From Coprinopsis marcescibilis (lineage: Eukaryota; Basidiomycota; Agaricomycetes; Agaricales; Psathyrellaceae), in the NCBI GenBank assembly GCA_004369085.1, contig ML210211.1, positions 99,899 to 149,308 on the forward strand: a stretch of DNA of 49,410 bases. Direction: 5' to 3'. The position numbers were made by a program, and so were the translations under genes. Below are positions 30,712-41,600 of the stretch, in pieces; the stretch's first letter is position 1; every line of letters begins with the position of its first letter. The notes under the pieces are model-generated. The model was not told where the DNA came from. It worked only from the letters and a program-made list of their open reading frames with translations, and made no database searches.

Positions 30712-32193
30712 ATGGCTACATTTGCCAAATCGACGTTCAGCGCGTCTATCTACGCCGCTTCGCGACCTACCTATCCCCCTGAGCTATTCCAGCACATCTT
30801 GGAGTACCACCGAAAGGGGACGACAGGGCAGCCTGGCCCAAGATTCGATCATGCTGTGGATCTGGGGTGTGGAACTGGTGAGTCTGTCGTCCGTCCCCAC
30901 CCTCGAGCTTGGTTGTCACTGGCACTTGCGACGATCACCTGGCTTCTCCCCTCAAGTCCACCTGAGGCTTTTTCTGGATCTAAAGCCTATTCTGCGCTGC
31001 AAGATGCGATCTGACTGACGGGGGACTGGTTGACTGGCAGGAATGCTGACTGAATTCTCTCGCAGGCCAGGCTACGAGACCATTAAAGGGGGTCTTCAAG
31101 CGCGTAACATGCGTCGACCCGTCTGCTGGGATGCTTGAGAAGGCAAAAGAGATCTTGAATAGGGAAGATACGAAGGAAGCTTTAGGGGCTGCGTCAAGCT
31201 TTACGTTCCACCAGGCTGGTGCTGAGGATCTCAGCCAGGTTATCCCTGAAAGTGGTACCGTAGATCTCCTGATAGCAGGTCAGCTCTCCGCCTCGAATCG
31301 TATTCCGGCCGTCGTTTAAACACATCTGGTTTCAATAGCACAGGCCTGTCACTGGTTTAACTGGAAAAAAGTATGGCCAGAGACGCACAGGATCTTGCGT
31401 AAAGGAGGATCCGCTGCGTTCTGGGTATGTATGCTTTCACTTCCGCATACCGTTGGACTCAGGACTCAATGTACCCTCAATCTGTGGTCGATCGTTTTGT
31501 AGGTCTACGGCGAGTTTCAGCTGCCTGAGTACCCTTCGACAGCACCCTTGATCACCGCTTACTCTCAAGGAACCGATCCGAATTCAACCACGAGCGTAGG
31601 AGCCCATTTTCAACGACCTGGACGGACTATGCTTGAGCGTCTCTTGGTTGACGTCCCGTCGCCTGGCTCTGTACTCGGAACCCACTCCGAGAAAGGAGAT
31701 CTCACAGATTTTCGACGGGTATACTTCTCTGGTACGTTGCTCATGAGTTGGTTCTCTTCGAGGTCAATTCATCTTGAGAATAGGTTCACACGAGATCCCT
31801 GAGCCTTATAGCAAACTAAAGGGAACGTATATCTACCCAGTCATGATGAGAGCATCGTGGACATGGTTGGATCTTCTGCACTATCTTCGCACCTGGAGTG
31901 CGCTACACTCGTATCACGAAAGGTTTCCCGACGACCTGGAAAGGGAAGACGACTCCCGATTTCTCGACCAGGATATGGAAGACGCAAGATCAAGAAATAT
32001 TGACGGCACTGTTATTCGAGGTGGTGACATTTCCATTCGGTTTTGGAAGGACGCGAGAGCAATAGCTCAAAGGGGCTTGGTTAGGGGTCATGCCAGTGGT
32101 ATTGCTGGTTCCACAGTTGAGAGGAAGTCTGGACTATTGGATAACGTAGAGATTGAATGGCCTGTCAGTTTGTTACTGACCCGCAAGGCATAA
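30712..32193 (+). CDS. Class I SAM methyltransferase, trans-aconitate-MT-like
   Basis: A probable small-molecule methyltransferase using S-adenosylmethionine, similar in layout to yeast Crg1/Tmt1. Exons 30712-30877, 31066-31278, 31339-31424, 31503-31731 and 31784-32193 sum to 1104 bases, giving 367 residues. The N-terminus has the family lead-in YAASRPTYPPELF. Motif I, VDLGCGTG, ends exactly at the first intron and continues as QATRPL. The acidic ribose-binding position is in RVTCVDPSAGML, and the post-motif region has QACHWFNW followed by RILRKGGSAAFWVYGE. The ATG at 30712 is preferred because the upstream in-frame codons have no Met. The real substrate is unknown; carboxylic acids or drug-like compounds are only suggested by homologues. 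Confidence 0.88.
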
Positions 32194-32527
32194 CTACATG
32201 AATAAGGAAGATTATTGTAGACCATATATGCAAGTTCTCCTCCTCGTACCTATCTATAAAAGATAGTCTTTGAACAGAAGTTTCAGAGCAAAGCAAATTG
32301 TGCCAATTGTTGGCAGCTCCAACACAGGATGCATAAATGCGAAGTAGGAAAGCCACCTTACAATCTGGGTCCTCCTTCAAGTTGTACCTCTCTAAAAAGT
32401 AAAGCAAAAGTAACATATCCTGAATCAAACTTTCACTTGACTTGTCTTTTTGCGCCAGTTCATAGCGTCATCGATTGATGAGCTTTAGAAGCAAATGCAA
32501 AGAGATTGTCAGAAAAGCCAGGGGATC
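32194..32527. other. Intergenic between methyltransferase and U2 3' end
   Basis: No gene is seen. It lies between convergently placed transcription units and should contain the 3'-processing signals of both. Confidence 0.5.
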
Positions 32528-32711
32528 CCCCGACGACACAAGCCGGTACTGCAGTGGCAAGGTCATCGCGTCCGCGAGTTGCAAGCAGAGCTCGAGGAAC
32601 TGGGGCGGCAAAAATAAGATAACCAATAATGAAGGCGGTGCCTTCATAATAGTGGTTAAACTATTAAGAACAGATACTACACTTGATCTAAGCCAAAAGG
32701 CCAGAGTGGTA
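32528..32711 (-). ncRNA. U2 spliceosomal snRNA
   Basis: The minus strand carries the invariant U2 5' domain: GGCCTTTTGGCTTAGATCAA, then GTGTAGTATCTGTTCTT. The GTAGTA branch-site-recognition element is at 32680-32675. Stem-loop IIa is AATAG-loop-CTATT, and IIb is the perfect hairpin GAAGGC-ACC-GCCTTC. An Sm site ATTTTTG follows at 32615-32609. The stem IV loop has the conserved GCAGTACC, closed by CGATGAC pairing with GTCGTCG. The length of about 184 nt fits a compact U2. Both ends are approximate to a few bases. The RNA pairs with intron branch sites during splicing, consistent with the many CTNAC branch sites in this window. Confidence 0.95.
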
Positions 32712-32737
32712 AGGAATCAATAAAGCTGGGGAGCAGC

Positions 32738-32745
32738 TTATATAC
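32738..32745 (-). promoter_or_regulatory. TATA box of the U2 snRNA gene
   Basis: TATATAAG on the minus strand lies about 27-34 bp upstream of the inferred U2 5' end. This is the classical TATA distance for a polymerase II start. Confidence 0.65.
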
Positions 32746-34580
32746 CGTCGACAAGATGCGCACGGACCAGAGCAAACAAAGTGTGTTTGGCGTTGTGAGG
32801 GATCATGATAGTCGGGAGTTCGAACCTGAGTGAGCTCAAGTTCTTCTCCCCAATGTCGCCTGGGGGTTTAGCTTTAGCTTTAGATTTGTTAGCGGTCACC
32901 GTAGCCCACAAGTATCTCCAGCTTTTGCTTTTTTAATGGTGACTCGCGAGTCGTAACTACTAGAAAACCGTCGATGAATTAGATCTGGGTCCTTTCACCC
33001 CATTGACAACTTCTGAGGTACTTACTTGGGAGTGCTTCGCAATGCCGCCATCATAAGATATAAGCATCCGGGGGCTATCGAGCCATAGTCGCACTTATTA
33101 GTCGCACGCGAATGTACGCCTCTACTTACATTGTCGAACCCACCCATCGTAAGTCCTCATTATAAGCCTTCTTCGAGTGCAGAATCTTCCTTTTTGTGAC
33201 CTACCGCCCACGTATTCTCGAAGGCTTTACAACACGTACTGTTCAGAGGTTCTCAAGTTGGCTGGCTGGTTCAACCCAGGTTCATCAGCCCGATGACAGA
33301 CACGCTACATGAACGCTGCATGATTTCAAGCTGTGGTTTCAGTATTAATCGTGTAGAATCTAAGCAGGTGGATACATTGGTAGGTAAACGAAGCATAGTT
33401 TCAACCTTGCATGATTGCGCCTTCGATAGGACAGTGAAATCGACCCTTGTAATCACAGATGTCCAGACCCCGGACGCAGCACGACTCACCGATCAGCATG
33501 CGTATCTGCGAAATCGATGAGTCTGTGCGCTAATACATCTTCCCAGCGGGATTCTCAAGTCTATTTCTCGGCTCTGGAATCCGGAAAACTTGTGCTCACA
33601 TATGGGAAGCCTTCTGTAGCGCTCGCATCACTCGCACTTGCCGGAGGAAATCAACAAATCGCTTGGCACTCCTTGCGCATCAAATATGATGGGAAATCTG
33701 CGCGTGTTCAGCCTGGTAACCTTTGGGATCAAAGCACCGAATTGGCATCGCTGAAGCTCAACTGGGTGTTGGGTAAAGTTCTCAAGTCTTTGGATTCAAT
33801 ACGCCAAGATCCTGGACGTTACTGGGAAACATAGTGACAGTGCAGAATTAACTGAAGTATCTTGACTAACACGTTTCCTGGCGCGAAGTGAAGCACCCTC
33901 GCGAAAACACCCACCCCATCTGACGCACGATATGCACTTGCAGTGCTATAAATTCCTGTAGTGGAAGCTTAGGGACTTGGTGACTGTCGATTTCGAGCAA
34001 CGCAAACGTATATTGATTGACACAGTTCCCATAATATGGATTCTAGGCTAATGCCATCGACAACAAAGTCTGGTCGAGAAATCCCGACGACGCTTGCTTT
34101 GGGGGGTAAACACCTACCTTGAATACTTAGCTGTGTATTATACGGCTTTACGACCAGATGTTTCCCTTTCATGAAGGGAGATGGCCGCATCAGTTTGATC
34201 TGACTCATCGCGGTAATCCACCGCGCAGTCACCCAAAATGCCACCAATTCAGCGGAGTAGCGGTCGTGATAGAATAGTCTTAACAAGTGTCAAATCATGC
34301 TGGGATGAGAAACACTGTTACTATTGTCGAAAGCTAACTGACGGCACAGGCTATGTTCTAAGGACTCGGTAGACGCGCAATATCTGCACAGCCATGCCTC
34401 ACGGACAAAGCGCGCTTGCCTGGGATCTTGGCCCAAGCTATGATATATCTGCGACGGCCACTACTAGTTGTAGTATGCCTTTCCTTCTTGCACCTCAGCC
34501 GTCGAGCAAAGATATTATGTGCGACTGTTTAACGTTTGGCTCTCACAAAAACAGATTCAGCCTTATTTGGGGTTGATTAT
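32746..34580. other. Gene-poor region, no supported gene
   Basis: This 1.8 kb region lies between the U2 promoter and copy B of the duplicated family. A plus-strand frame of 105 codons at 33517-33834 (ending DPGRYWET) is the longest, but it has no recognisable domain or splice partner. A GTTCGAA near 32818 resembles a tRNA T-loop, but its flanks do not pair. Confidence 0.45.
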
Positions 34581-36634
34581 TCTTTGTTACAAGATTTTGA
34601 TCGCAGGTTTGTTTAGATACATTTCCCGAGCCACGGCTCTGTTCAACTTGGCTGGAGACTCTCTTTCCTTTCCTACCACAACCTCTTGACGTCCTTACGC
34701 CCATTTTACGACCATTTTCATCACCCCAGTCATACGCACATCACCATCATCGCTCTGCTTTCAATCTGTTCATCTCCTTCCCTTATATCACATTGTTGTC
34801 TGCCTCTTGATCACGGTTCCATCTTCCTGCACTATTTCCCCCTCAACCCCTCTCTGGCGCTCTCCCATATATTCCTGATTTTTTCCCGCTATCTTTTAAC
34901 CACGCTTTCTTCGTGCGTTACCTGCTCCTAGTATCCCTACCCTCTTTGGTTGGATTCCTTTGCTTCCCTGCTGATCTAGCCATGTTTTGTTGTATTACGC
35001 TTCACATCTATTTCTCGTTCTCAAGCGTTCCTACCGTACCCATCCGCCATCCGTCGTTTCTTCTTCTTCATTGCTCCTTAATACTCCTTGATACCCGACA
35101 CAATCTTACCCTGACTACCACTAGGACATTGAAGGCCAAGGTGCATCGGTTTAGGTACGCGCATTTCTGCTTGATTCAACAACTGTCTCACCACCTTCTC
35201 CTACTACAGACACTTTATTTTTGGGGCATCCCATGGAGGGTTCGTATGTTTTTGAGTAAATCATGTACCATCGAGCCTGCACTAACTAAACTGTCTTTTC
35301 TCTAGGTCATCCCAGTTGGAGCCACAAACGTCCGGGAATCCCTCGAACAAAAAGCGGAAGCTATTATCCGACGCTGAGGATTACATCGATATCACTGATG
35401 AAAGTGCGTCCGAAAGTACCGGTACCGGAAGGCCTACGAAGCGATCGAGAGCCAAGCAAGCAACCTCATCAGCTGCCACCAGTACCACGGACTCGGCACC
35501 CGACGCTGTGCTTGTGCCGGAGCCTCTTCACGTCGAGCTAGGGTGGCTCTTCAGTGACGATGTTTGGGATGAATTTGCAGCATCCATTAAACGTGATGAA
35601 AAGTTTGTCGAAAAGCAGTGGGAGCAGACGTTCCCAACCACTCGTCCGACTCGGACAAACGAAATCCCGGTGATACTTCAGCGAATGATACAGGACTCGA
35701 GTTTACTTCACATCTCGGTGCTGCATTTCCGTTTGATCAAGAAGATGAGATCCAAGGATGGTATGGGAGCGGACCACCCGCGTTGGACCCGGCCGTTCAA
35801 GGTCTCGCAGAGGCAGCTTACAACGGACCTGCGATTCATCCCTTGGAAGTGACTCGGAATCCCGCAGTCAGAAACTCGGCTTCCGGGGCAGCGAACATCG
35901 CCTCCTCTCCAGCAGTCTCGACGTCTTCGGCCAATCCTCTGCCACTACAGAACTCCGCCACTTTCAATATTGTCCGGTATTCCCCACTGCGGCACACCGG
36001 CACGATACCCACCGTGATTCCAGATGTCCCTGCAAGCGCAAGGTTTGACACCTTTTGGGCGAAACACAAACTCGGTGAGCTTCCGCGCGGGGCAGATCCA
36101 GAGTTTAAACGCTTAGCCGCTGCATGGTTCCATCTCATAGTGGAGGCATGCGCGGATGAGTGGAAATGTTTCCTCGCTAGCACAATCCGATGCCAATGGC
36201 TGGTCAACGACGGGAAAACCAAACTTGTGGAGCAGAGCTGCGAGCCTGCGACCTCCACAACCACCTAGTCAACCATCATCATCTTCCCATTTCCAAACCC
36301 AAGAGCAAGAGCAAGGGAAAGGGCAAGGGCAAGGGCAAGGAGAACAGCGCAGGACGCGATGATAATGGCTGCTTTCCGTTGAAATGGATTATCACTCGCC
36401 AACTCCCTGTAGGAGAGTCCAACATCATGAAACCTCGAGCTGCTGTGGTTCAGGAGATTCACACCGAAATCAGGAGAGGGATGGAACTTTGCCATATCAC
36501 TGTGTGGTCGCTTTCCACCGAAGTTGCGGCCAAGCAGGATTGCACGGCCGCAAACATGAAATACCCTGGTCAAAAGGCTGAAAGCGATTGGCAGCGAGGC
36601 TAACGATTCTTGAGCGCCTTGGCACCTTCACGAC
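34581..36634 (+). pseudogene. Copy B of the unnamed duplicated gene family
   Basis: This is the fuller partner of copy A. A strongly pyrimidine-rich leader (about 34640-35120) precedes an ATG at 35233. An 11 bp first exon is followed by intron 35244-35305 (GTATGT donor, CTAAC branch site, CTAG acceptor). The main frame follows from 35306: basic nuclear-signal-like NKKRKLLSDAED and GRPTKRSRAK, an acidic/Ser segment, then VELGWLFSDDVWDEF. Near 35690 the reading must shift to reach FPFDQEDEIQGWYG and the block shared with copy A (DPEFKRLAAAWFHLI). A second shift at about 36210 corresponds to four bases missing relative to copy A. After it come the Lys/Gly-rich SKGKGKGKGKEN and the conserved WIITRQLPVGESNIM, ending at a TAA at 36601. 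No known domain is recognised. Unplaced introns could rescue one shift but hardly both. Confidence 0.65.
35244..35305 (+). other. Conserved spliceosomal intron in copy B
   Basis: GTATGT donor, GCACTAACTAAAC branch region and TCTAG acceptor, 62 bp. Copy A retains the equivalent 67 bp intron at 6445-6511 with the same donor and branch core. Sharing an intron argues that the family copies by DNA, not through mRNA. Confidence 0.75.
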
Positions 36635-36635
36635 A

Positions 36636-36960
36636 TTCTGTATACTTTCTTTTTCTTGCTTTAATCACATTCATACCATATTTGTATTATTATTTCTCCC
36701 CACTGCTACATTCTGTCATTCTTACTGTTCTTGCTTTGTATTACATTTATATCGCTTTTATATTTCATTTCTCCCCGTTCAGCCATCTTTTCCTACATTC
36801 TGTATACCTTCCTTTTTTTGCTTTGTATTACATTAATATCGCTTGTGTATTTTCTTTTCGCCTCATTGAACATTATTTCTACTTCCCTGTTCTTGCTTTG
36901 CATCACATTCCTACCGCATTTGCATTTTCATGTACCTCTGTCTACGTCATATCTTGTGTA
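36636..36960. repeat. T-rich degenerate tandem repeat, about four units
   Basis: Units of about 75-88 bp start near 36636, 36710, 36798 and 36883. Each contains a TTCTGT-like start, TTCTTGCTTT(G/A), (A/G)TTACATT or CACATTC, a TAYCGC or TACCG core, and a TTTCTCCCC-like or TTTC end. The array begins immediately where similarity between copies A and B ends. A 146-codon frame runs through it only because the sequence is T-rich; I do not call it a gene. Confidence 0.7.
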
Positions 36961-37216
36961 TCAATTAGACCCATTTATACCACCTATACTGACGCCAGCC
37001 TCGCGTCTATTTATGCCTTCGGTGTTTCCCGAACGCAGGTACTCCGCTGACCGGCATTCTATGTCTCTTCTTTCTTGCCAGCCACCATGATCCGAGTTTT
37101 TGTCCTCTACCACCGTCTGCTCGCCGACACCTGGGCACTGCGTCTACCGTTATATCTCATAATTCTGGATCCTGGAGATCTCTCAAAGGACTAACTACTA
37201 AGGCCTTGGATGCCAG

Positions 37217-38435
37217 ATGGCGCATCTTCCATGGAATCATTCAAGTTTGCTGCGTGTTGTGCTGGTGTTGATGCTATGCGTCGTGACCCGAATCAATTGC
37301 AGGCTCTACCCGACAAGGCCTGTTGCGAATACGGTGTACACCTCTGGAAGGGCTGATTTGGTCACTTGGATCGACGACACACACAGGCCCTCGTTGGACG
37401 ATACAGGCCCTGTGCAAGTGGATTTATATCTGGAGAATCTTGTGAGTATCCCAAGTCGCTCGTCATCCAAGCAGATTCTAACCTCCTTCTAGACATTAAT
37501 CAGAACTTTAGCGAGAAATGTTCCCGCTGATAGTAGGAACATTACTGTGGCTATACCTTCAGGTTTACCGACTGCGAACTAGTAGGTCAAATCCTCTTAA
37601 GAATATGCCACCAGTATTGAATTATCACTGTCCTGCTAGCACCATGCGATTCGTCACGGCCACACCACCTCTAACGATCTACTCTGCCGATTTTATCATC
37701 ATGTCGTCAGCCGACGCGTCTGCTGGCGGTGTTATGCCTGGTTCGGTCGGTCCACAAGCTGTAGGCACTACGGCTCTGCCTATCAGCGTTTCTGCACCAG
37801 CTACCCTGCCTGCTCCCGGGATTACTATGACAACATCCGCCTCAGCCCCGTTGCCCTTGCAACCTGGTGCATCCATTCCGACTACGGCGATTCCATCTTC
37901 TGTAGCCAATAATGCAGGTCCTGGGCCATTGGCGCCCAGTGGTGCTGCCCTTGTGACGCGAACGGCTTCGCCGGCAAGAACGATTATTACGACGATTCCT
38001 GTGGTTGCACCGACTCTAACCGACGAGCCTACTGTTCTGGAAATTGTCGACGGCTCGTATACACTCACAACCACCCTTGCTGCTCAACGAACTGCTGCCG
38101 ACACGGATCCGGCGCTGCAGTCGATTCTTGATGGCTATCCTATCTTCATATCGCGGGTTGCTGGATCAACTCCGCCAATTATTCTTCCTCAGGTGGCACC
38201 CACACTTTTATCTTCCGGCGTTTCGCTTGATAGCAATAGCACATCTCCACCAGTCCCTCCAGCAACGACAGTCTCGGATATTATTCCTTCTCGCGTCAAT
38301 GTCACGTTCAACCCACTCAGCATTACGGCCACGGCAAAAAGCTTGAAGAATGGCGATTTTATTCCAGTTCGTAAGGTTGTCTCAAAAGTTGCCATATTAT
38401 CCTCCTTCATTACTGTACTATTCGTAATCCTGTAA
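37217..38435 (+). CDS. Kre9/Knh1-like Ser/Thr-rich GPI-type surface protein
   Basis: A predicted cell-surface protein of the Ser-Thr-rich GPI-anchored family. Exons 37217-37441, 37493-37581 and 37640-38435 sum to 1110 bases, giving 369 residues. A signal peptide (LLRVVLVLMLCVVTRINC) precedes a beta-sandwich domain of about 100 residues related to the Kre9/Knh1 N-terminal domain: YPTRPVANTVYTSGR, LVTWIDD, VDLYLENL, ITVAIPSGLP, YALRFV-like positions and YSADFIIM. A long Ser/Thr/Pro/Ala-rich region that is probably O-glycosylated follows. The extreme C-terminus is hydrophobic (VAILSSFITVLFVIL), as expected for a GPI-addition signal. The likely place of action is the cell wall or outer plasma-membrane leaflet; a role in beta-1,6-glucan assembly is suggested only by distant family members. 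Confidence 0.85.
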
Positions 38436-38663
38436 ATCTCCGTACGCAAACAATGGTTGGTTCCGACCTAAAGAGGAATCGAACTCGCGAACATGCAAGG
38501 GCTTAGCAAAGTCTGAAATAATTATGTAATATGCATATCGGAAGGAAATGGCACTGACGTCGAACAAGGTTCAAATGCTCACAGTTTAACAACGAACGTT
38601 GCCGCCCGCCGCTGCAGTGCTACGCACTGTACAGGATCTCCAGACTACTATCTACCCGCTTAT
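38436..38663. other. Intergenic between the Kre9-like and chromodomain genes
   Basis: No gene is seen. On the minus strand, 38490-38500 contains a T-loop-like GAGTTCGATTC, but neither T-stem nor acceptor pairing can be found, so no tRNA is called. Confidence 0.5.
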
Positions 38664-41600
38664 ATGAACTGTGATATCTACATGGAAATGTCCTCAGACG
38701 AAGAAAATCAACCGGGGTCAAGCAAATCAGTTTCGGCTCGCGTCAGCACGTTCAAACCAAAGCCAGACGACCCGGAACAACTGTTCACCATTGTAGGCAT
38801 TATTGCAGAGAGAAAGGGATGGTTCAAGGTCAAGTGGGAAGGTATAAATCCGCTCACGAACCAGCCGTGGGCTGATTCTTGGGTCCCAGTCCAAGACGTT
38901 ACCGATGATTCGCAGGATACATGGTATGCTTTGTCCCCAGCGGAGAGGAGGAGAATGACCCAGCATGAGGAGAGATTAGAAAAGGAGCAGAATAAACGGC
39001 CAAAATCTACTAAAAGCAGGTGTAAGTGATTAATTGGTATTGAGCCACGACGGCTGTATTGACGCGACTTGCAGCTACCAAACGCGCTTCTAAGACAAAG
39101 AGTACGGCAAAAACGCGTGCATCGTCGACCAGGAGCGTGTCAGGTCCCAGTCGTACCGTTGATCCCGATGCGAACGCCGGACGGTCAATATCAACGCATA
39201 GGTCGAGGGTCAAGTCAGAACCGACGCCTGCCACTGGCATTGCGTCTCGGAAACCACCGACGAAATCTGCTGGTGGCAAGAATATAAACAAGCGGACGCG
39301 TGACGATGATTCCAGCGACTTCGACCCTCCAGATATTATCGACGTGCTGCGACCGGCAGCCGAACCCGCAAACAAGAAACGCAAGCTCGGGGATGATGCG
39401 GATGCGGATGGTGATACGGAGGAGGAGGAGGAAGAGGAAGAGGACGATGAATCAGAGGGAAAGGACTCGGAGAATGAGGTCGTAGAGGCGGTATCTACAA
39501 CCAAAAAGCGCACATCCAAAACCAAATCTCCTGAGAAGCCGAAGAAATCGACCAAACCGGTTGTAGCTCGCACGAATTCCGCCAAAAACCCCCAAAACAC
39601 CGCGAAGGTAGCTCCCAACCGACGAGCACCCACTCCAGACACCCCTGGATCAGAAACCGACCAAGATCCAGAAAGCGAGGTCGAAAAAGTGGTTGTCAAG
39701 TCCACTGTGGACAGATCAAAGCCCAAAACAACTTCGAGACCAAAATCAAAGCCCAAGTCGAAGCGCACGATCACCCAAGAATTTGTGCTGGAGTCGGACG
39801 ACGAGCCCGTCATTGTCAGAAAACCACCCGTTCCACGAAACAAATCAACCCGCAGTAATACTCTCGACGAGTTGTCCGACCCACCAAGAGGCAACGCTCC
39901 AGCACGCCACCGGAACAGAAACGAGGCAAAGACACAAACCGGTACCAACTTGGGCAAGAGCAATCTTCCAATCGCGAGAATTACATCCTCTAAGGTTCGT
40001 CAAGCCAGTTCCGCCTCGGATACCTCCGATGAGGACGATACTTCGGCTCTCTTATCCACTCGGGCAGAAGACCGCCTGCAGCAGTTCGACCAGGAAATGG
40101 ACAACCTCGACATGCTTGGATGGTCAGAAACAGCTTCTAACATACCGTATGGTGAATCAGATGTGGATACGGAAGCAGCGGATATTATGTATCCTCGGGA
40201 ACCGGACGAAGAATTGGCATTATCAAGACACAAGGGCAAGGGCAGGCAGCGGGAAGATAGTGAGGTCGAGGACGGTGACAGCGAAGAGGTCCCAGAAACA
40301 CAGTCAATACCCCAGCAACTCCTCACACCCTCCCGCGCGTCACTTAAGTCTCAAATGAAGCCTAAAACACCGCGCTCGAATGCCGCTTCGAAGCGAATCC
40401 ACACATTCGATGCGTCACCAGGGCCCCTTCTTATGATCCCTAACGCTCCTGCAAACGGGATCCTACAGAGCCCAGGTGGCAGCCCCTTGGTCGATCTAAC
40501 GACGGACCAGAGACAGAAAACCCTGCACCCAATCCCTCGAATCTCCCCGTCCAAATTTACACCCCACCTTACAACCTCCTCACACCCATCCACGATCGAG
40601 AACGTCAATTCGCAAGGTCAGCCACAGAGCTCTGCAGAACAAATAGAAGAGTTTGAATCGCCTGAAAAGCCTGGGCGACTTCGCGTCGTCACTGCCCTGT
40701 CGAAAGACAAGGGTAAGGGCAAAGCTCGTGCAGAGAGCCCACCCAAATGGTCTGGATCAGTACTTCAGCTCAAAGGGCAGGAAATGGCAGAGAAAGCTAG
40801 GTTGGAGCGGTTACAACGGGAACAGGGGCTCAACGGCAAACGTAATCGTGCCCAGCTGGAGGATATCCTTGCGCGGAGGTCGAAAGACCCTTATAATTCG
40901 CCGGAGGATGAACACTTCCCTCGCCCTGGTTTCAGACCCGAATCGCCATTCGGCATATCAAATGAAGTGGTCGATGCTGATCTCGACCTTGAATATGTGG
41001 ATGACGTGGACGAAAGCAGAATAATCGAGGTGCAAGATTCGTTCGAGGAGGCAGGAGGTTCCAATCCAGATCAAACGATGGACGATGACGAGATGCTGGA
41101 TCTCCCAGCTCCAGAGATCGATGCCATCCCACAAGAGGAGGAGGAGTCGACGCAAGACCTACTTCACGAACTCGAGGTGCAGAGAGCAGTAAGTGAAAAT
41201 ATCGAAACAGACTCTCCATCCCCTGAACCGGAGGAACATCCACAGCGGACTCAAGAAACGGACGTTCAAGATGTAAGCGGGCCTCTGTCAGTTTTAGCTG
41301 GTTTTGGACGTTTGGCTGATGAGGCTTGCGTGATTAACAGATCTCGATGGAACCACAAGCCCCTGCGACGCAGCGTTCGTCTGTGCCGCCCTTGCTTATA
41401 CACGAGAAATCGCCTCCAAAGGTTCCCTCCAGGGAAAGCTCAAAGCGACGGCAAGTGGACGAAACGCTCGAAATCCCTGCAACCGGGTCAAGCAATCAAG
41501 ATTCGTCTCAAGACACCAACAATAGCGTTCAGGCTCCAGTAAGCGTTCTGACATTCATACCTAGTTCATCTGCTGATCGGTTGTCTCCTTAGGTTCCTTA

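Noticed and set aside
32675..32700. U2 variant GGCTTAG instead of the human GGCTAAG
   Set aside because: Yeast U2 RNA also has UUAG at this place, so it is a normal fungal form and not an unusual substitution.
32800..32840. Possible tRNA around GTTCGAA
   Set aside because: The motif is close to palindromic and its flanks do not form a T-stem on either strand.
36610..37050. 146-codon plus-strand frame with apparent membrane helices
   Set aside because: It is produced by the T-rich tandem repeat at 36636-36960. Hydrophobic residues result from T-rich codons and no known domain is visible.
38470..38530. Possible minus-strand tRNA (GAGTTCGATTC T-loop-like)
   Set aside because: T-stem arms do not pair, and no matching acceptor or anticodon stem is found at the right distances.
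39010..39963. 317-codon minus-strand frame rich in Ser/Phe
   Set aside because: It lies antisense to the chromodomain gene's second exon, whose sense frame is longer and joins cleanly to neighbouring exons. The antisense composition follows from the Glu/Lys/Ser codons of the sense strand.
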